Of a stretch of 64,000 bases of DNA, positions 1 to 8,669 are shown in pieces (the first letter of the stretch is position 1; every line of letters begins with the position of its first letter). A program made the translations under genes and the position numbers. The notes under the pieces were generated by a model. It ran no database searches, had not been told where the DNA came from, and saw only the letters and a program-made list of their open reading frames with translations. The stretch comes from an uncultured Lachnospiraceae bacterium (lineage in GTDB: Bacteria; Bacillota; Clostridia; Lachnospirales; Lachnospiraceae), in contig CAJULP010000047.1 of the NCBI GenBank assembly GCA_910587295.1, positions 1-64,000 on the forward strand, in the 5' to 3' direction.

Positions 1-150
1 AATAATATTGGTCAGTTTAATGCGGTTATTGTTACTCATAGTAGTCATCCTTTTTTGTTTGATAACTCTACGATAACAAATTTGATGTCCTATAATCCGG
101 ACTTTAAAAATCCATCACCCCATTTTCTGACTAACACCATTCCAATATAG
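1..150 (+). CDS. Unknown protein, C-terminal fragment cut by the window edge
   Basis: Frame 1 is open from the window edge to a TAG at 148-150 and encodes 49 residues that end in NTIPI. I recognise no family. It stops one base before the WYL remnant begins, so the boundary between two formerly separate DNA segments probably lies here. It may be the end of a real gene or chance coding. Confidence 0.3.
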   Translation, partial: NNIGQFNAVIVTHSSHPFLFDNSTITNLMSYNPDFKNPSPHFLTNTIPI

Positions 151-151
151 C

Positions 152-301
152 GGATTGGACATTGACGCAGTGCTGGACAGGCTGCCGACGGCTAAGATCC
201 TGGATGAGGAGAATGGGGTTTATACGGTCAGTGCGGAGGTGTTCGGGAAGGGGATTGATATGTGGATAAGGAGCCAGGGGGAGAATATCCAGATAATCTA
301 A
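152..301 (+). pseudogene. 3' remnant of a WYL-domain transcriptional regulator
   Basis: The frame ending at the TAA at 299-301 reads about 49 residues, including YTVSAEVFGKGIDMWIRSQG. That pattern (tyrosine, AEVFG.G..MW..SQG) is typical of the last strand and helix of the WYL ligand-sensing domain in YafY-like regulators. No start codon or N-terminal winged helix is present, and the frame is closed just upstream (TGA at 128-130). Only the gene tail survives. It marks the left edge of the AT-rich cassette that follows. Confidence 0.6.
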
Positions 302-345
302 ATTGGGGATAAAATACGGACAAAAGATGAAAGGTGGTAATGCAA

Positions 346-2664
346 ATGGCAAATTACATCGTAAGCTACAATCCATATCAAAATGTAGCCAGTATTAAAA
401 AAAATGGGGTATCTTTAAATAAGAACGGAACACTTTGCAGTGGTATTAATGGTAAAAGATTACAGATCTGGTTTGATGAAGACCATGCATGGCCCGGATT
501 TGGGATAGCAATTGACAAAGATAATAATGGGTCTCAATGTAATATAGAATTTATCGGGCGTGAGATTGATTTTATAGATTTAAAAGACTATTTTGACAAT
601 ATTTATCACAGCGAAAGAAATACGTCGTTTCATCTGACTTCCCAATCATTGTCCAGCGATGAGGATATGTTGTCCAAGCTGTCAAATTTAGTTGCGGAGA
701 TGAAGAGCAAAAATTTTTTTGAGTTACAGCAGGTTGAGGCTATTGAAAAATATATCAGGCAGATTAAAGAGGATCCTTTTGCCATTTCTGTGTTGGCAAC
801 AATGAGTTCCGGAAAATCTACTCTGCTAAACGCCCTCATGCATTCGGAACTTTTACCTACGGGGGATGCGGCGACAACCGCAAAAATTATGGAAATATAT
901 GATAGCGGGAAGCAGACGGTTACCTATGGAGCTTATGATAAAAACGGTAAATTAGTATGCGAGGGGAAAAACGCAGGGCTGGAAGATATCAAAAAAATAA
1001 ATGATAATACTTCTGTATACACAGTACGTATCTATAGTGATATACCGGGAGTTGATGCAAATAGAATACGATTACTGTTAAGAGATACCCCCGGTCCGGA
1101 TGGCACGGATGATGTAAGACACCGGCAGATTGCCGAAGCGGTTATTAACGATGTAAAAAGCATGTCTACGGTAATTTATGTGATGGACGCCACGAAGCTG
1201 CGCACTGAAAGTGATAAAGAATTACTATATCATATCGCATATGAAATAAAAAAGGGCGGGAAACAGGCCAATGACAGATTTATATTTGTAATCAATAGAG
1301 TTGATGTATGGATTATGAAGAAGGACCAGACTTTAGAAAAGCTGCTTGCGGATACTAAAGTGTACCTTTCACAGTTTGGGATAAACAGCCCCAGAATTTT
1401 TCCGGTAACGGCAGGGCTGGCCAGTGATATTTATAAGTATAGGTCAGGATACGAATTTGATGGACTTGAGGGGTACAATTATGAGCTCAAATTAGGTATG
1501 TTTAATATGGGTGACCCAAAGGTTAAATTTGATGAGTATGCTTCAGTATCACAGGGTGTAAAGAAACAATTAAATGCAGATTTACGTAAGGCAATTCAAT
1601 CAAAGGATAAATACGAAATTGCACTGATTCATTCAGGGATAAAAGGGTTGGAATATTCAATAAAAGAGTACATGGAGAAATACGCATATCCAATTAAGGT
1701 ATCCGATGCCGTAAATGACATCATCGGCACGATTGATGAGGGAAAAATGCGTAGGAAATTTTTGGATGCCTTATGTGATGATGAGAGGAAGCTGGAAACC
1801 ACAAGGAAAAAGATTGAGGAAATTAAAGCAAAAAAGGAAGAAAGACAAAAAAGCAAAAGAAAATTTGAAGAGGAAATAGGGAGTTACCAACTTCCAGATC
1901 TACTTAGAGATAATACCGGTAAGGCTGTCAATTCAGCTTTTAAGAGAATAGTTGATGATGCGTTAATCAGGCTGTCTAAAGAGGAAAAATTAAAAAAAAC
2001 AGATGCGGAAGCATTGGTAGCGAAATTAGAAATAGAGGTAACTGAAATTGAGAAGGCGTTAGACGGAACAATTAAAAAAATGGTAAATGACGCTGTATAT
2101 CAGAAGGGGAATGAAATTTTAAAAAAGTATAATGAGTATATCAATACCATCGAAGCAGGGATGGAAATTGCCGGGTTCAATTTCAGAGAAGTGAAAGAAC
2201 TCAAAAAATTTGATTTTGATGATTTAAAAAAAGTTGCCGGAGAAGTGACTTCACGGCAGGATATTACGAAGCAGTGTTCAAAGCAGGTACCGAACCCTGA
2301 CAGACATTGGTGGACATTCTGGCGTCCTAAAGAAATAACAGAAACGTATACAGAAAAAATTGGCGAGATTACATATGTTGACAAGGAGGCGGTTACGGCT
2401 GCCATATTAGGGATTTCAGCTCATTCCGACGTAAATGTAGCTGAAATTATTGAGGAGGCTAAAAGAAGTATAGAAGCGTTCAAGAAATTCTTTGGAAATT
2501 ATTTGGACAGGTTTAGCCAGAGTATTGAAAAAATTGTGGAGGAATTAAATGAAAGATTGTCCGAAGAAAATATTTCTAAATTAAACAGCGAAAACCATCA
2601 AAGGCAATTGAAAGAACTGGATTCCTATTTAGAACAAATAAAAAGTATAACCGATATCAATTAG
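346..2664 (+). CDS. Dynamin-like large GTPase
   Basis: A 772-residue P-loop GTPase of the dynamin/LeoA-like type. The G1 motif MSSGKSTLLNAL is near residue 152, the switch-like PTGDAATTAK follows, G3 DTPGPDG is near residue 246, and G4 NRVD is near residue 318. Residues about 478-515 are a highly charged predicted coiled coil, and helical sequence continues to the end. No signal peptide is seen. Such proteins usually bind and remodel membranes; the role here is inferred from context. The ATG at 346 is chosen because AAGGTGG lies at a proper distance; the upstream GTG at 334 and ATG at 340 are too close to it. It is the first gene of a five-gene co-directional set with the HerA-like ATPase and nuclease. 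Base composition is more AT-rich than the core genes, suggesting acquisition. Confidence 0.85.
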   Translation: MANYIVSYNPYQNVASIKKNGVSLNKNGTLCSGINGKRLQIWFDEDHAWPGFGIAIDKDNNGSQCNIEFIGREIDFIDLKDYFDNIYHSERNTSFHLTSQSLSSDEDMLSKLSNLVAEMKSKNFFELQQVEAIEKYIRQIKEDPFAISVLATMSSGKSTLLNALMHSELLPTGDAATTAKIMEIYDSGKQTVTYGAYDKNGKLVCEGKNAGLEDIKKINDNTSVYTVRIYSDIPGVDANRIRLLLRDTPGPDGTDDVRHRQIAEAVINDVKSMSTVIYVMDATKLRTESDKELLYHIAYEIKKGGKQANDRFIFVINRVDVWIMKKDQTLEKLLADTKVYLSQFGINSPRIFPVTAGLASDIYKYRSGYEFDGLEGYNYELKLGMFNMGDPKVKFDEYASVSQGVKKQLNADLRKAIQSKDKYEIALIHSGIKGLEYSIKEYMEKYAYPIKVSDAVNDIIGTIDEGKMRRKFLDALCDDERKLETTRKKIEEIKAKKEERQKSKRKFEEEIGSYQLPDLLRDNTGKAVNSAFKRIVDDALIRLSKEEKLKKTDAEALVAKLEIEVTEIEKALDGTIKKMVNDAVYQKGNEILKKYNEYINTIEAGMEIAGFNFREVKELKKFDFDDLKKVAGEVTSRQDITKQCSKQVPNPDRHWWTFWRPKEITETYTEKIGEITYVDKEAVTAAILGISAHSDVNVAEIIEEAKRSIEAFKKFFGNYLDRFSQSIEKIVEELNERLSEENISKLNSENHQRQLKELDSYLEQIKSITDIN

Positions 2665-2676
2665 GAGGTTTCGTTT

Positions 2677-3117
2677 ATGACCCAAATTAATCCTGTAGTG
2701 AAGGAGTATGTCAGTAAAAATAATGTGAGAGTGGTAAAATCAACTTTAGCGAGGTTGGCATATGTGGTTGGTTTCTTTAAATCCTTTAAAGATTCAACAG
2801 AATATGCAAGTGCAAGTTTAGGAGATATATTTGATGAAGATGACGGTGCGGAATTTAATAAAGAAAAAACACTAAGTAATTATAAGCATATTGTAGAGCT
2901 TATGATGGATAACTTTTCCAGGAGAAAATATGAGGCAGTCATTGAGATAGGCTCAGTTATTTTTGCGGATCAGGGAGTAGAAAAGGTGGAAAATAAAACG
3001 CAAGAGAGGGAAAAGCCCCCTTTTGGGCAAGCACCGGGCAATCGCTCCAAGCGGCTGAAAAAACTTTGCATGTGGTGGAAGAAACTTTGCATGTGGCTGA
3101 AGAAGCTGTTCAAGTAG
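2677..3117 (+). CDS. Small unknown protein of the dynamin-HerA cassette
   Basis: A 146-residue protein starting 12 bp after the dynamin gene, with AGGAGG just upstream. I recognise no domain. Residues 1-105 look like an ordinary alpha-helical protein. The tail from about residue 115 changes to a cationic, Trp-rich sequence (KKLCMWWKKLCMWLKKLFK) encoded by an imperfect 21-bp repeat. The other forward frame over the same DNA reads as a normal Glu/Ala/Val coiled coil leading in frame into the HerA gene. A CCCTTTT slippery heptamer in the correct phase sits at 3018-3024. The tail may therefore be a frameshift product or the result of a mutation. Confidence 0.6.
   Translation: MTQINPVVKEYVSKNNVRVVKSTLARLAYVVGFFKSFKDSTEYASASLGDIFDEDDGAEFNKEKTLSNYKHIVELMMDNFSRRKYEAVIEIGSVIFADQGVEKVENKTQEREKPPFGQAPGNRSKRLKKLCMWWKKLCMWLKKLFK
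3018..3024 (+). promoter_or_regulatory. Candidate -1 frameshift site CCCTTTT
   Basis: In the zero frame of the small protein the codons read CCC CCT TTT GGG, so C CCT TTT fits the X XXY YYZ rule. A -1 slip here enters the frame that continues through the HerA-like ATPase without a stop. I did not demonstrate a stimulatory RNA structure downstream. Confidence 0.3.
3062..3103 (+). repeat. Two-copy 21-bp tandem repeat
   Basis: Two 21-bp units starting AACTTTGCATGTGG lie head to tail and differ at only two positions. They encode KLCMWWK/KLCMWLK in one frame and TLHVVEE/TLHVAEE in the other. Confidence 0.7.
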
Positions 3118-3203
3118 ATGCAAAGTTTATGGATTGCAAGTCAAAAATAGAGAACTCGGCGCAAAAAGACTTTGGGCATAGCAGGTGCGGAAAGGGTAAT
3201 CAG

Positions 3204-6200
3204 ATGGGTGAATTGGCGAATTTTTCGGAGACTGAAATTCGGGATTTTAATGAATTGGAGGCTTCTTTTTTAAAATCGGCATCAATACTAAAACGTGAGT
3301 ATTTAAACAATCTGACAACGTTTCAGACGGTTGGCCTTCCAAAAGATATAGAAAGTAAGAAAATGTCTGATTATGTACGATTTTATAAGTTTACGAAGCT
3401 TGTATATAATCAGGATGAAAGTTTTATTGAGAAATTGACGACAATAGCAAGGGCAGCGCACATCTGTAATTGCAGTATTGCCACAGTGATTTCCGGTGAA
3501 GGTGGTGATACGTCCTTCTGGGTTGGATTAATAAATAAGAATAATGAGGAAGGGTTAACGCCTGACTTAACAGATACGCTTAAGGGAAGTATTGAAGGAA
3601 ATTTCCATGGTTCCAAGGTTGAACCTGTTGGCACTGATGCAACAGATTCTAAACTAGATGGCTTAAAAGAATATAAAATTGTATCGGCTGTGTCGAACAT
3701 TGCTTCATTGAGGGATGAGGACGGGGAAATTGAAAGATATGTTCAGGGGATTGAAAAACTGATAGATTCATTGCATGGTAAGAAATATACAGTATTAACG
3801 ATAGCGGATCCGGTCAGTAATCAGGAAAGCACCCTGGTACAAGACAGTTTGGAACAATTATATTCACAGCTTTCGGGATTTGCTAAAACCGATATGTCAA
3901 TGAATGAAACTTCAAGCGTTTCCAATTCCGAACAGTACTCAAAAAATTATACGAAATCTATTGGCACCAATACGTCTGTCAGCCAGTCGCACACAAATCA
4001 AACTGGCTGGTCAGATTCTAACAGTTACACAGAAGGAAAAACTTCAAACAAAGGAGCGGTTGCCGTTGGAATTGCGGGGGTTGCCGCTATGGGATTAATG
4101 GTTGCAACAGGAGGCATTGCGGCAGTTGCAGGGGCGGCAATCGCAGGGGTAGCTGCATCGGGAGCGGCCGCCGCAGGGGCAATGGGGGCAGCTGCTATTA
4201 AGGCTGCCGGAAGCGTTGCTGGTGGATTGATAGGATCAAATCATAAGAGCCAGACAAAGGCCCATGGTGAAAGTGGCGGTATGGCTGATACTACCGCACG
4301 TGTGGATGGAACAAATGAAAATTATGCTGAAGGGGATACGGAGACTTCCGGATATTCAAAAACACTTGGTGCAGGCAGGACGCTTTCATTTTCGGTGGAA
4401 AACAGGACCGTCAAAAGCATACTTGATTCTATTGATACACAAATAGAGAGGTTAAAAGAGTGTGGGAGTTACGGTGCCTTTAGTTCATGCACCTATATTA
4501 TGTCAGATAATATTGGTGACAACATGCTTGCGTCAAGTATATTTAATGCGCTGATCTCCGGTGAAAATTCCAATATTCAAGTTGCAAAAGTAAACACATG
4601 GGGGATTGAAGATTCTGGTAATGATGTCAAAGAGATTTTGGGGTATATGTCAAAGCTTACGCATCCGGGATTTAAAGCACTAAACAGTGAAATGATATTC
4701 ACCCCGGCGTCATTGGTCAGCGGCAAAGAATTGTCAATCCAAATGGGGTTCCCTAAGAAGTCAATCCAAGGGGTTTCTGTTGTTTATAAAGTGCCGTTTG
4801 GAAGAAATGTCATCAGGGCATCGAAGGTTAACAGGGCTTTGCCAATCGGGAAACTTTATAATTTAGGGGAGATAGATGCCGGAAATATAGAGCTTGATTT
4901 GGACAGCCTTACTTCACATTTGTTTGTTACAGGGTCTACAGGAACCGGTAAGTCAAATACAATTTATAAGCTCCTTGAACAAATACATGATATAGATGCA
5001 GGTATCCATTTTATGGTTATTGAACCGGCTAAGGGCGAGTACAAACATGCATTTTATAAGCATCCGAGGATTATGGCAGAAGTATATGGAACAAACCCTA
5101 AAAAAATGAAGCTGCTAAAAATCAATCCGTTTTCTTTCCCGGAAGATATACATATATTGGAGCATATTGACAGGCTTGTCGAAATTTTAAATGTGTGCTG
5201 GCCTATGTATGCCGCTATGCCGGCTATTTTAAAAAATGCCGTGATTAAATCTTATGAAAGTTGCGGATGGGATATGACGAATTCTTTTAACAAAAAAAGA
5301 GTTTTTCCATGCTTTGCGGATGTTTTGGAGAATATTAATGTTATTTTGAACACAAGCGCATTTTCAAAGGATAACAAGGGTGACTATATCGGGGCGCTTT
5401 GTACGCGTGTTGAATCACTAATGGTTGGGATAAATGGCCAAATCTTTACCTCGGAAGAATTAAGTGACGATGACCTGTTTAACCGTAATGTTATTGTGGA
5501 TTTAAGCAGGGTGGGGGCCATGGAAACCAAGTCATTGATTATGGGAATCCTTGTAATGAAATTACAGGAATATAGAATGGCAGAGGAATTTGCCCCTAAC
5601 CAGAGATTAAGGCATATCGTGGTGATGGAAGAAGCGCACAACCTGTTGAAAAAGACCTCTATGGAGCAATCCGCAGAATCAGGTAATTTGATTGGAAAAT
5701 CAGTTGAAATGATTACAAATGCCATTGCGGAAATGCGGACATATGGGGAAGGATTTTTTGTCGTAGACCAGGCACCTAATCTTTTAGATACGGCAGTGAT
5801 CCGGAATACAAATACTAAAATCGTGTTAAGGCTGCCTGAACATGAGGACAGGGAAATCGTCGGAAGGTCAATGGCACTGTCGGACGAACAGATTTTAGAG
5901 CTATCCAAATTAGAAAAAGGATGTGCGGCTGTATATCAAAATGATTGGGAGGAAGCTGTGTTATGCCAGTTCGGGCAGTATCATAAAGATGATAAGAATG
6001 ACAAACTGGATAAAGTGTTGTATAAATACGGTTATGGCGGAAGGATCATAACTCAGTCAGAAATCAGGAAAGATATACTGCGCTACATGATAGATACGGT
6101 AATCAGCGAGGTGCATGACCACGAAAAAGACAGGCTTGACATTGAAAAAAAGATTGAAACCCTGTCAGTAAGCCATCATGTTAAAAAGAGCATCCATAAA

Positions 6201-6479
6201 GTCATTTTTAGTGAAAAGAATAATTCGCCGGAAGATATTTCTTTTATTGTTACAGAGCTGTACGGGGGTTATGGCGCTATTGAACGGGCAGTGGATTCCA
6301 GAGATTACGAAGATTGGAATGAAAACATTTTGTGCAATATTGACCCGGGACTTAGGAAAATGCCAATTCAATATATATTAATTTTTATCCAATGTTTGAT
6401 GATTAATCAGACGAAAAAAGACCCTGAATTTAAAATAATTATGGAAAAATGGAAAGAGCATATAGCGGAGGTCTACTAA
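3204..6479 (+). CDS. HerA/FtsK-type ATPase with Ser/Thr-rich and hydrophobic Gly/Ala segments
   Basis: A 1091-residue protein of the HerA/VirB4 (DUF87) P-loop family. Walker A GSTGTGKSNT is near residue 577, Walker B VVMEEAHNLL is near residue 805, and the family pattern VVDQAPNLLD...RNTNTKIVLRL follows. Ahead of the motor lies a region of about 570 residues. It contains a Ser/Thr/Asn-rich stretch (about 232-282) and then a 60-residue Gly/Ala-rich hydrophobic segment (about 283-345) that could insert in membrane. HerA proteins form hexamers that pump DNA or work with nucleases; some relatives power secretion. The start is uncertain: the ATG at 3204 follows AAAGGG, but the frame is open back to 2997. 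The stop overlaps the next gene as TAATG, so translation is coupled to the nuclease. Confidence 0.85.
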   Translation: MGELANFSETEIRDFNELEASFLKSASILKREYLNNLTTFQTVGLPKDIESKKMSDYVRFYKFTKLVYNQDESFIEKLTTIARAAHICNCSIATVISGEGGDTSFWVGLINKNNEEGLTPDLTDTLKGSIEGNFHGSKVEPVGTDATDSKLDGLKEYKIVSAVSNIASLRDEDGEIERYVQGIEKLIDSLHGKKYTVLTIADPVSNQESTLVQDSLEQLYSQLSGFAKTDMSMNETSSVSNSEQYSKNYTKSIGTNTSVSQSHTNQTGWSDSNSYTEGKTSNKGAVAVGIAGVAAMGLMVATGGIAAVAGAAIAGVAASGAAAAGAMGAAAIKAAGSVAGGLIGSNHKSQTKAHGESGGMADTTARVDGTNENYAEGDTETSGYSKTLGAGRTLSFSVENRTVKSILDSIDTQIERLKECGSYGAFSSCTYIMSDNIGDNMLASSIFNALISGENSNIQVAKVNTWGIEDSGNDVKEILGYMSKLTHPGFKALNSEMIFTPASLVSGKELSIQMGFPKKSIQGVSVVYKVPFGRNVIRASKVNRALPIGKLYNLGEIDAGNIELDLDSLTSHLFVTGSTGTGKSNTIYKLLEQIHDIDAGIHFMVIEPAKGEYKHAFYKHPRIMAEVYGTNPKKMKLLKINPFSFPEDIHILEHIDRLVEILNVCWPMYAAMPAILKNAVIKSYESCGWDMTNSFNKKRVFPCFADVLENINVILNTSAFSKDNKGDYIGALCTRVESLMVGINGQIFTSEELSDDDLFNRNVIVDLSRVGAMETKSLIMGILVMKLQEYRMAEEFAPNQRLRHIVVMEEAHNLLKKTSMEQSAESGNLIGKSVEMITNAIAEMRTYGEGFFVVDQAPNLLDTAVIRNTNTKIVLRLPEHEDREIVGRSMALSDEQILELSKLEKGCAAVYQNDWEEAVLCQFGQYHKDDKNDKLDKVLYKYGYGGRIITQSEIRKDILRYMIDTVISEVHDHEKDRLDIEKKIETLSVSHHVKKSIHKVIFSEKNNSPEDISFIVTELYGGYGAIERAVDSRDYEDWNENILCNIDPGLRKMPIQYILIFIQCLMINQTKKDPEFKIIMEKWKEHIAEVY

Positions 6480-7351
6480 TGATGAATGAGGCAGTGGATA
6501 TTTATAGGGAGGTTACTGATATAGTAAAAAGGGATATTAAAACCTATATCCCTTCTTTCTTGAGAGATGATATAAACCCGCAGGATTATACGGCGGTCTG
6601 TGTTAAGTGCGAAGGGTTACCGGATTTTCAAAAGCGGATATTAAAAGAGGAATACGGGTATAGTGAAGAGCAGATATCTGATATTCATTCATGGGAAGAG
6701 TTTGAAAAGAAACAGGAAATTAGTCAGAATACTTGCAAGGATGCCGGAAATAGTGATGGTGAGACAAAAGATTTAACAAAAGAAGAGATCGATCAAATGC
6801 AAAAAGATGCTATTGCAGAAGCATTTGAGAAAATTGCACGTGGAGAAGAGCTCACGGATGCTGAGAAGGGGAATCTTGGTGAAATGTTAATGGATCAATA
6901 TTATATCAGTAAAGGATATACGCCAATCCATCAGCCAAGAGTTACAGACCTTGAACATAAATCCGGTCAGGGAATTGATGGGGTATATGAAAAGACAAAC
7001 CCGGATGGAACAAAATCCTATGTAATTTCTGATGCCAAAGTTAACCATTCCAGATTAAATAAGAATTTGGCTGATGGCACAGACCAAATGTCAGATGCAT
7101 GGATTGACAAACGGTTAGATGGTGCCGTGGGAAAGGAGAAAGCTGATGAAATAAGGGATGCTTATGAGGACAACCCTGGCAGCGTATCCAAGGAGGTATA
7201 TCATTACAGTTACGGGGAGAATTTGGGTGGAATAAGTATTGCTGATGTAAGCACCGTTGACAAAGACGGAAACATGAGTAAGGATAAAAAAATGGTGCAG
7301 GTCTTTAATGAAAACGGAGACCAAGTTATAGGAGATGAAAAAGATGATTAG
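6479..7351 (+). CDS. PoNe-like PD-(D/E)xK nuclease (predicted toxin)
   Basis: A 290-residue protein. The C-terminal half has the restriction-endonuclease-fold pattern of polymorphic nuclease effectors: GNLGEMLMDQYY (conserved Glu), GQGIDGVY (Asp), ISDAK (D-x-K) and then QMSDAWIDKRL, all between residues about 135 and 220. This arrangement matches PoNe-type DNases as I know them. The N-terminal 100 residues are not an LXG, WXG or RHS domain I recognise, and no signal peptide is present. GGAGG sits 7 bp before the ATG at 6479. The gene overlaps the HerA stop and is followed by an overlapping PoNi-like immunity gene, which supports a toxin role. Confidence 0.75.
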   Translation: MMNEAVDIYREVTDIVKRDIKTYIPSFLRDDINPQDYTAVCVKCEGLPDFQKRILKEEYGYSEEQISDIHSWEEFEKKQEISQNTCKDAGNSDGETKDLTKEEIDQMQKDAIAEAFEKIARGEELTDAEKGNLGEMLMDQYYISKGYTPIHQPRVTDLEHKSGQGIDGVYEKTNPDGTKSYVISDAKVNHSRLNKNLADGTDQMSDAWIDKRLDGAVGKEKADEIRDAYEDNPGSVSKEVYHYSYGENLGGISIADVSTVDKDGNMSKDKKMVQVFNENGDQVIGDEKDD

Positions 7352-8009
7352 AGATAATAGAAAAAGTATTGATTATTTTAAAAATTATATAGCATATCAA
7401 AAAGAAAGAATTAGGAAGAAAAAGGAAAAACTATCCACTTGCGGAGATGATAAAAGCAAAGCGGAAAGGATTAATTTATCACTGTTAAACTTTGAGATTG
7501 ATTTGCTTTATGCAGAGTTTTCGTTGGGAACTAAGAAAAGCGGGCTTATTGCGTTTCTAAATGACGCCATTGATACTGCAACAAAAATGACTAAGATAGA
7601 TTATGAATCATTGCTTAATTTGCTTGCCCTTTCCGTTTTGCTTGATAATAATAAAAAGGCTCAAATATTGATAAATAATCATAGAGATATGATTTACAAA
7701 GATAAATTGTTAAAATTTCTGGCAATATATCTTAAGGAAGCAGATATAAAATGGGAAGGAGAGTTTACCATCCCGGCTGTATATGGCAAACTGGAAACTA
7801 TTTATTTGTCAGATGACAAGGAATCAGTGTTGCTTGAATATTTAAATGGGTGGTACGAAGAACATAAAGATACATCATGGTATGGATCAGATAGCAGTAA
7901 TAATGACATATATGTTGGTTATTGGAGCTTTGAAAGTGCGGCAATTGCAAAAATTATGAAAATTACAGAACGTAAGCTGGGAAAAAACGTATATTATCCT
8001 AAGCTGTAA
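7344..8009 (+). CDS. PoNi-like immunity protein (DUF1910/DUF1911)
   Basis: A 221-residue soluble helical protein. The N-terminus (RDNRKSIDYFKNYIAYQKER) fits DUF1910, and the C-terminal YVGYWSFESAAIAKIMKI...YYPKL fits DUF1911; these two domains define immunity proteins to PoNe DNases. It overlaps the nuclease gene by 8 bp, the usual effector-immunity spacing. The ATG at 7344 is preferred over 7335 because TAGGAG abuts the first ATG but lies 9 bp from the second. The protein presumably binds and blocks the nuclease in the producing cell. Confidence 0.75.
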   Translation: MIRDNRKSIDYFKNYIAYQKERIRKKKEKLSTCGDDKSKAERINLSLLNFEIDLLYAEFSLGTKKSGLIAFLNDAIDTATKMTKIDYESLLNLLALSVLLDNNKKAQILINNHRDMIYKDKLLKFLAIYLKEADIKWEGEFTIPAVYGKLETIYLSDDKESVLLEYLNGWYEEHKDTSWYGSDSSNNDIYVGYWSFESAAIAKIMKITERKLGKNVYYPKL

Positions 8010-8355
8010 CGGAAGAAAACACAATGCATCCGAAGCGGGGGCATAGGCAAATGATGCGTTGCCAAAGGGATTCCGGAGTTTTTTGGTTTGGCTGGCATTA
8101 TAATGACCAGCTTGGGAAACTGGAATGTTAAAGCACAGGTGCGGATGTTGTTGTGAATTTGTCTAAGTCAGGGAAAAGCAGATTTTAACAGCAAGAAAGC
8201 AGCGGCAATGATTATGATAGATAATATTGGGGCCAGTAAAGATGGGGATGCCAAGATCATCTGGAACCGGCGACCTATGAACTTGCACAATTTATTATGG
8301 ATAAAATAGAGAACCTGCAATAAAGGGAACATGAAGTGGAAGATGTATGCGTTTG
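8010..8355. other. Gene-free stretch with decayed coding remnants
   Basis: No intact gene is visible between the immunity gene and the cotJC tail. One short frame around 8265-8322 reads PATYELAQFIMDKIENLQ and then a stop, which looks like the end of a lost protein gene. Neighbouring frames are closed. I could not assign a family. Confidence 0.35.
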
Positions 8356-8383
8356 AAAGCACCGATCCATTGACCGGTGCTTT
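8356..8383. terminator. Bidirectional rho-independent-like terminator
   Basis: AAAGCACC (8356-8363) pairs with GGTGCTTT (8376-8383) around a 12-nt loop. It lies between the plus-strand immunity gene region and the minus-strand cotJC tail, so it can end transcription from either side. Confidence 0.55.
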
Positions 8384-8419
8384 ATACTTAAAACTAACTT
8401 AAGGCAGTAAAATCCTGAC

Positions 8420-8627
8420 TTATGATTTACACCTGTCAAATTCCGGATTGAACGCATAGAAGTTCTTGGAATCCAGCTTATCCTGGACGATGCGCAGTGC
8501 TTCACCAAACCTTTGGAAGTGCACCACTTCCCGCGCTCGCAAAAACTTGATTGGTTCGTACACATCCGGCTCATCTTTAACAAGACGCAAGATATTATCA
8601 TAGGTAGTGCGTGCCTTTTGTTCTGCT
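8420..8627 (-). pseudogene. cotJC: cotJC, 3' part (split by integrated element)
   Basis: The minus strand encodes EQKARTTYDNILRL...FLRAREVVHFQRFGEAL...NFYAFNPEFD, the C-terminal third of CotJC, a manganese-catalase-like spore-coat protein. The reading frame continues into element DNA upstream, but similarity stops exactly at the TCTGCT at 8622-8627. The missing first 135 codons lie at 15852-16258. Joining the two parts gives a 202-residue protein of normal CotJC size. As it stands the gene is interrupted; excision of the element would repair it. Confidence 0.85.
8622..8627. repeat. Left attachment core (TCTGCT)
   Basis: This is the left copy of the 6-bp identity between the two junctions. 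cotJC lies to its left and element DNA to its right. The outer element arm AGAACAAC is at 8639-8646. The symmetry of the arms places the crossover dinucleotide at TC, 8622-8623. Confidence 0.8.
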
Positions 8628-8669
8628 ACGATTATATAAGAACAACTTTTGGTTAATAAGTTCATAATG

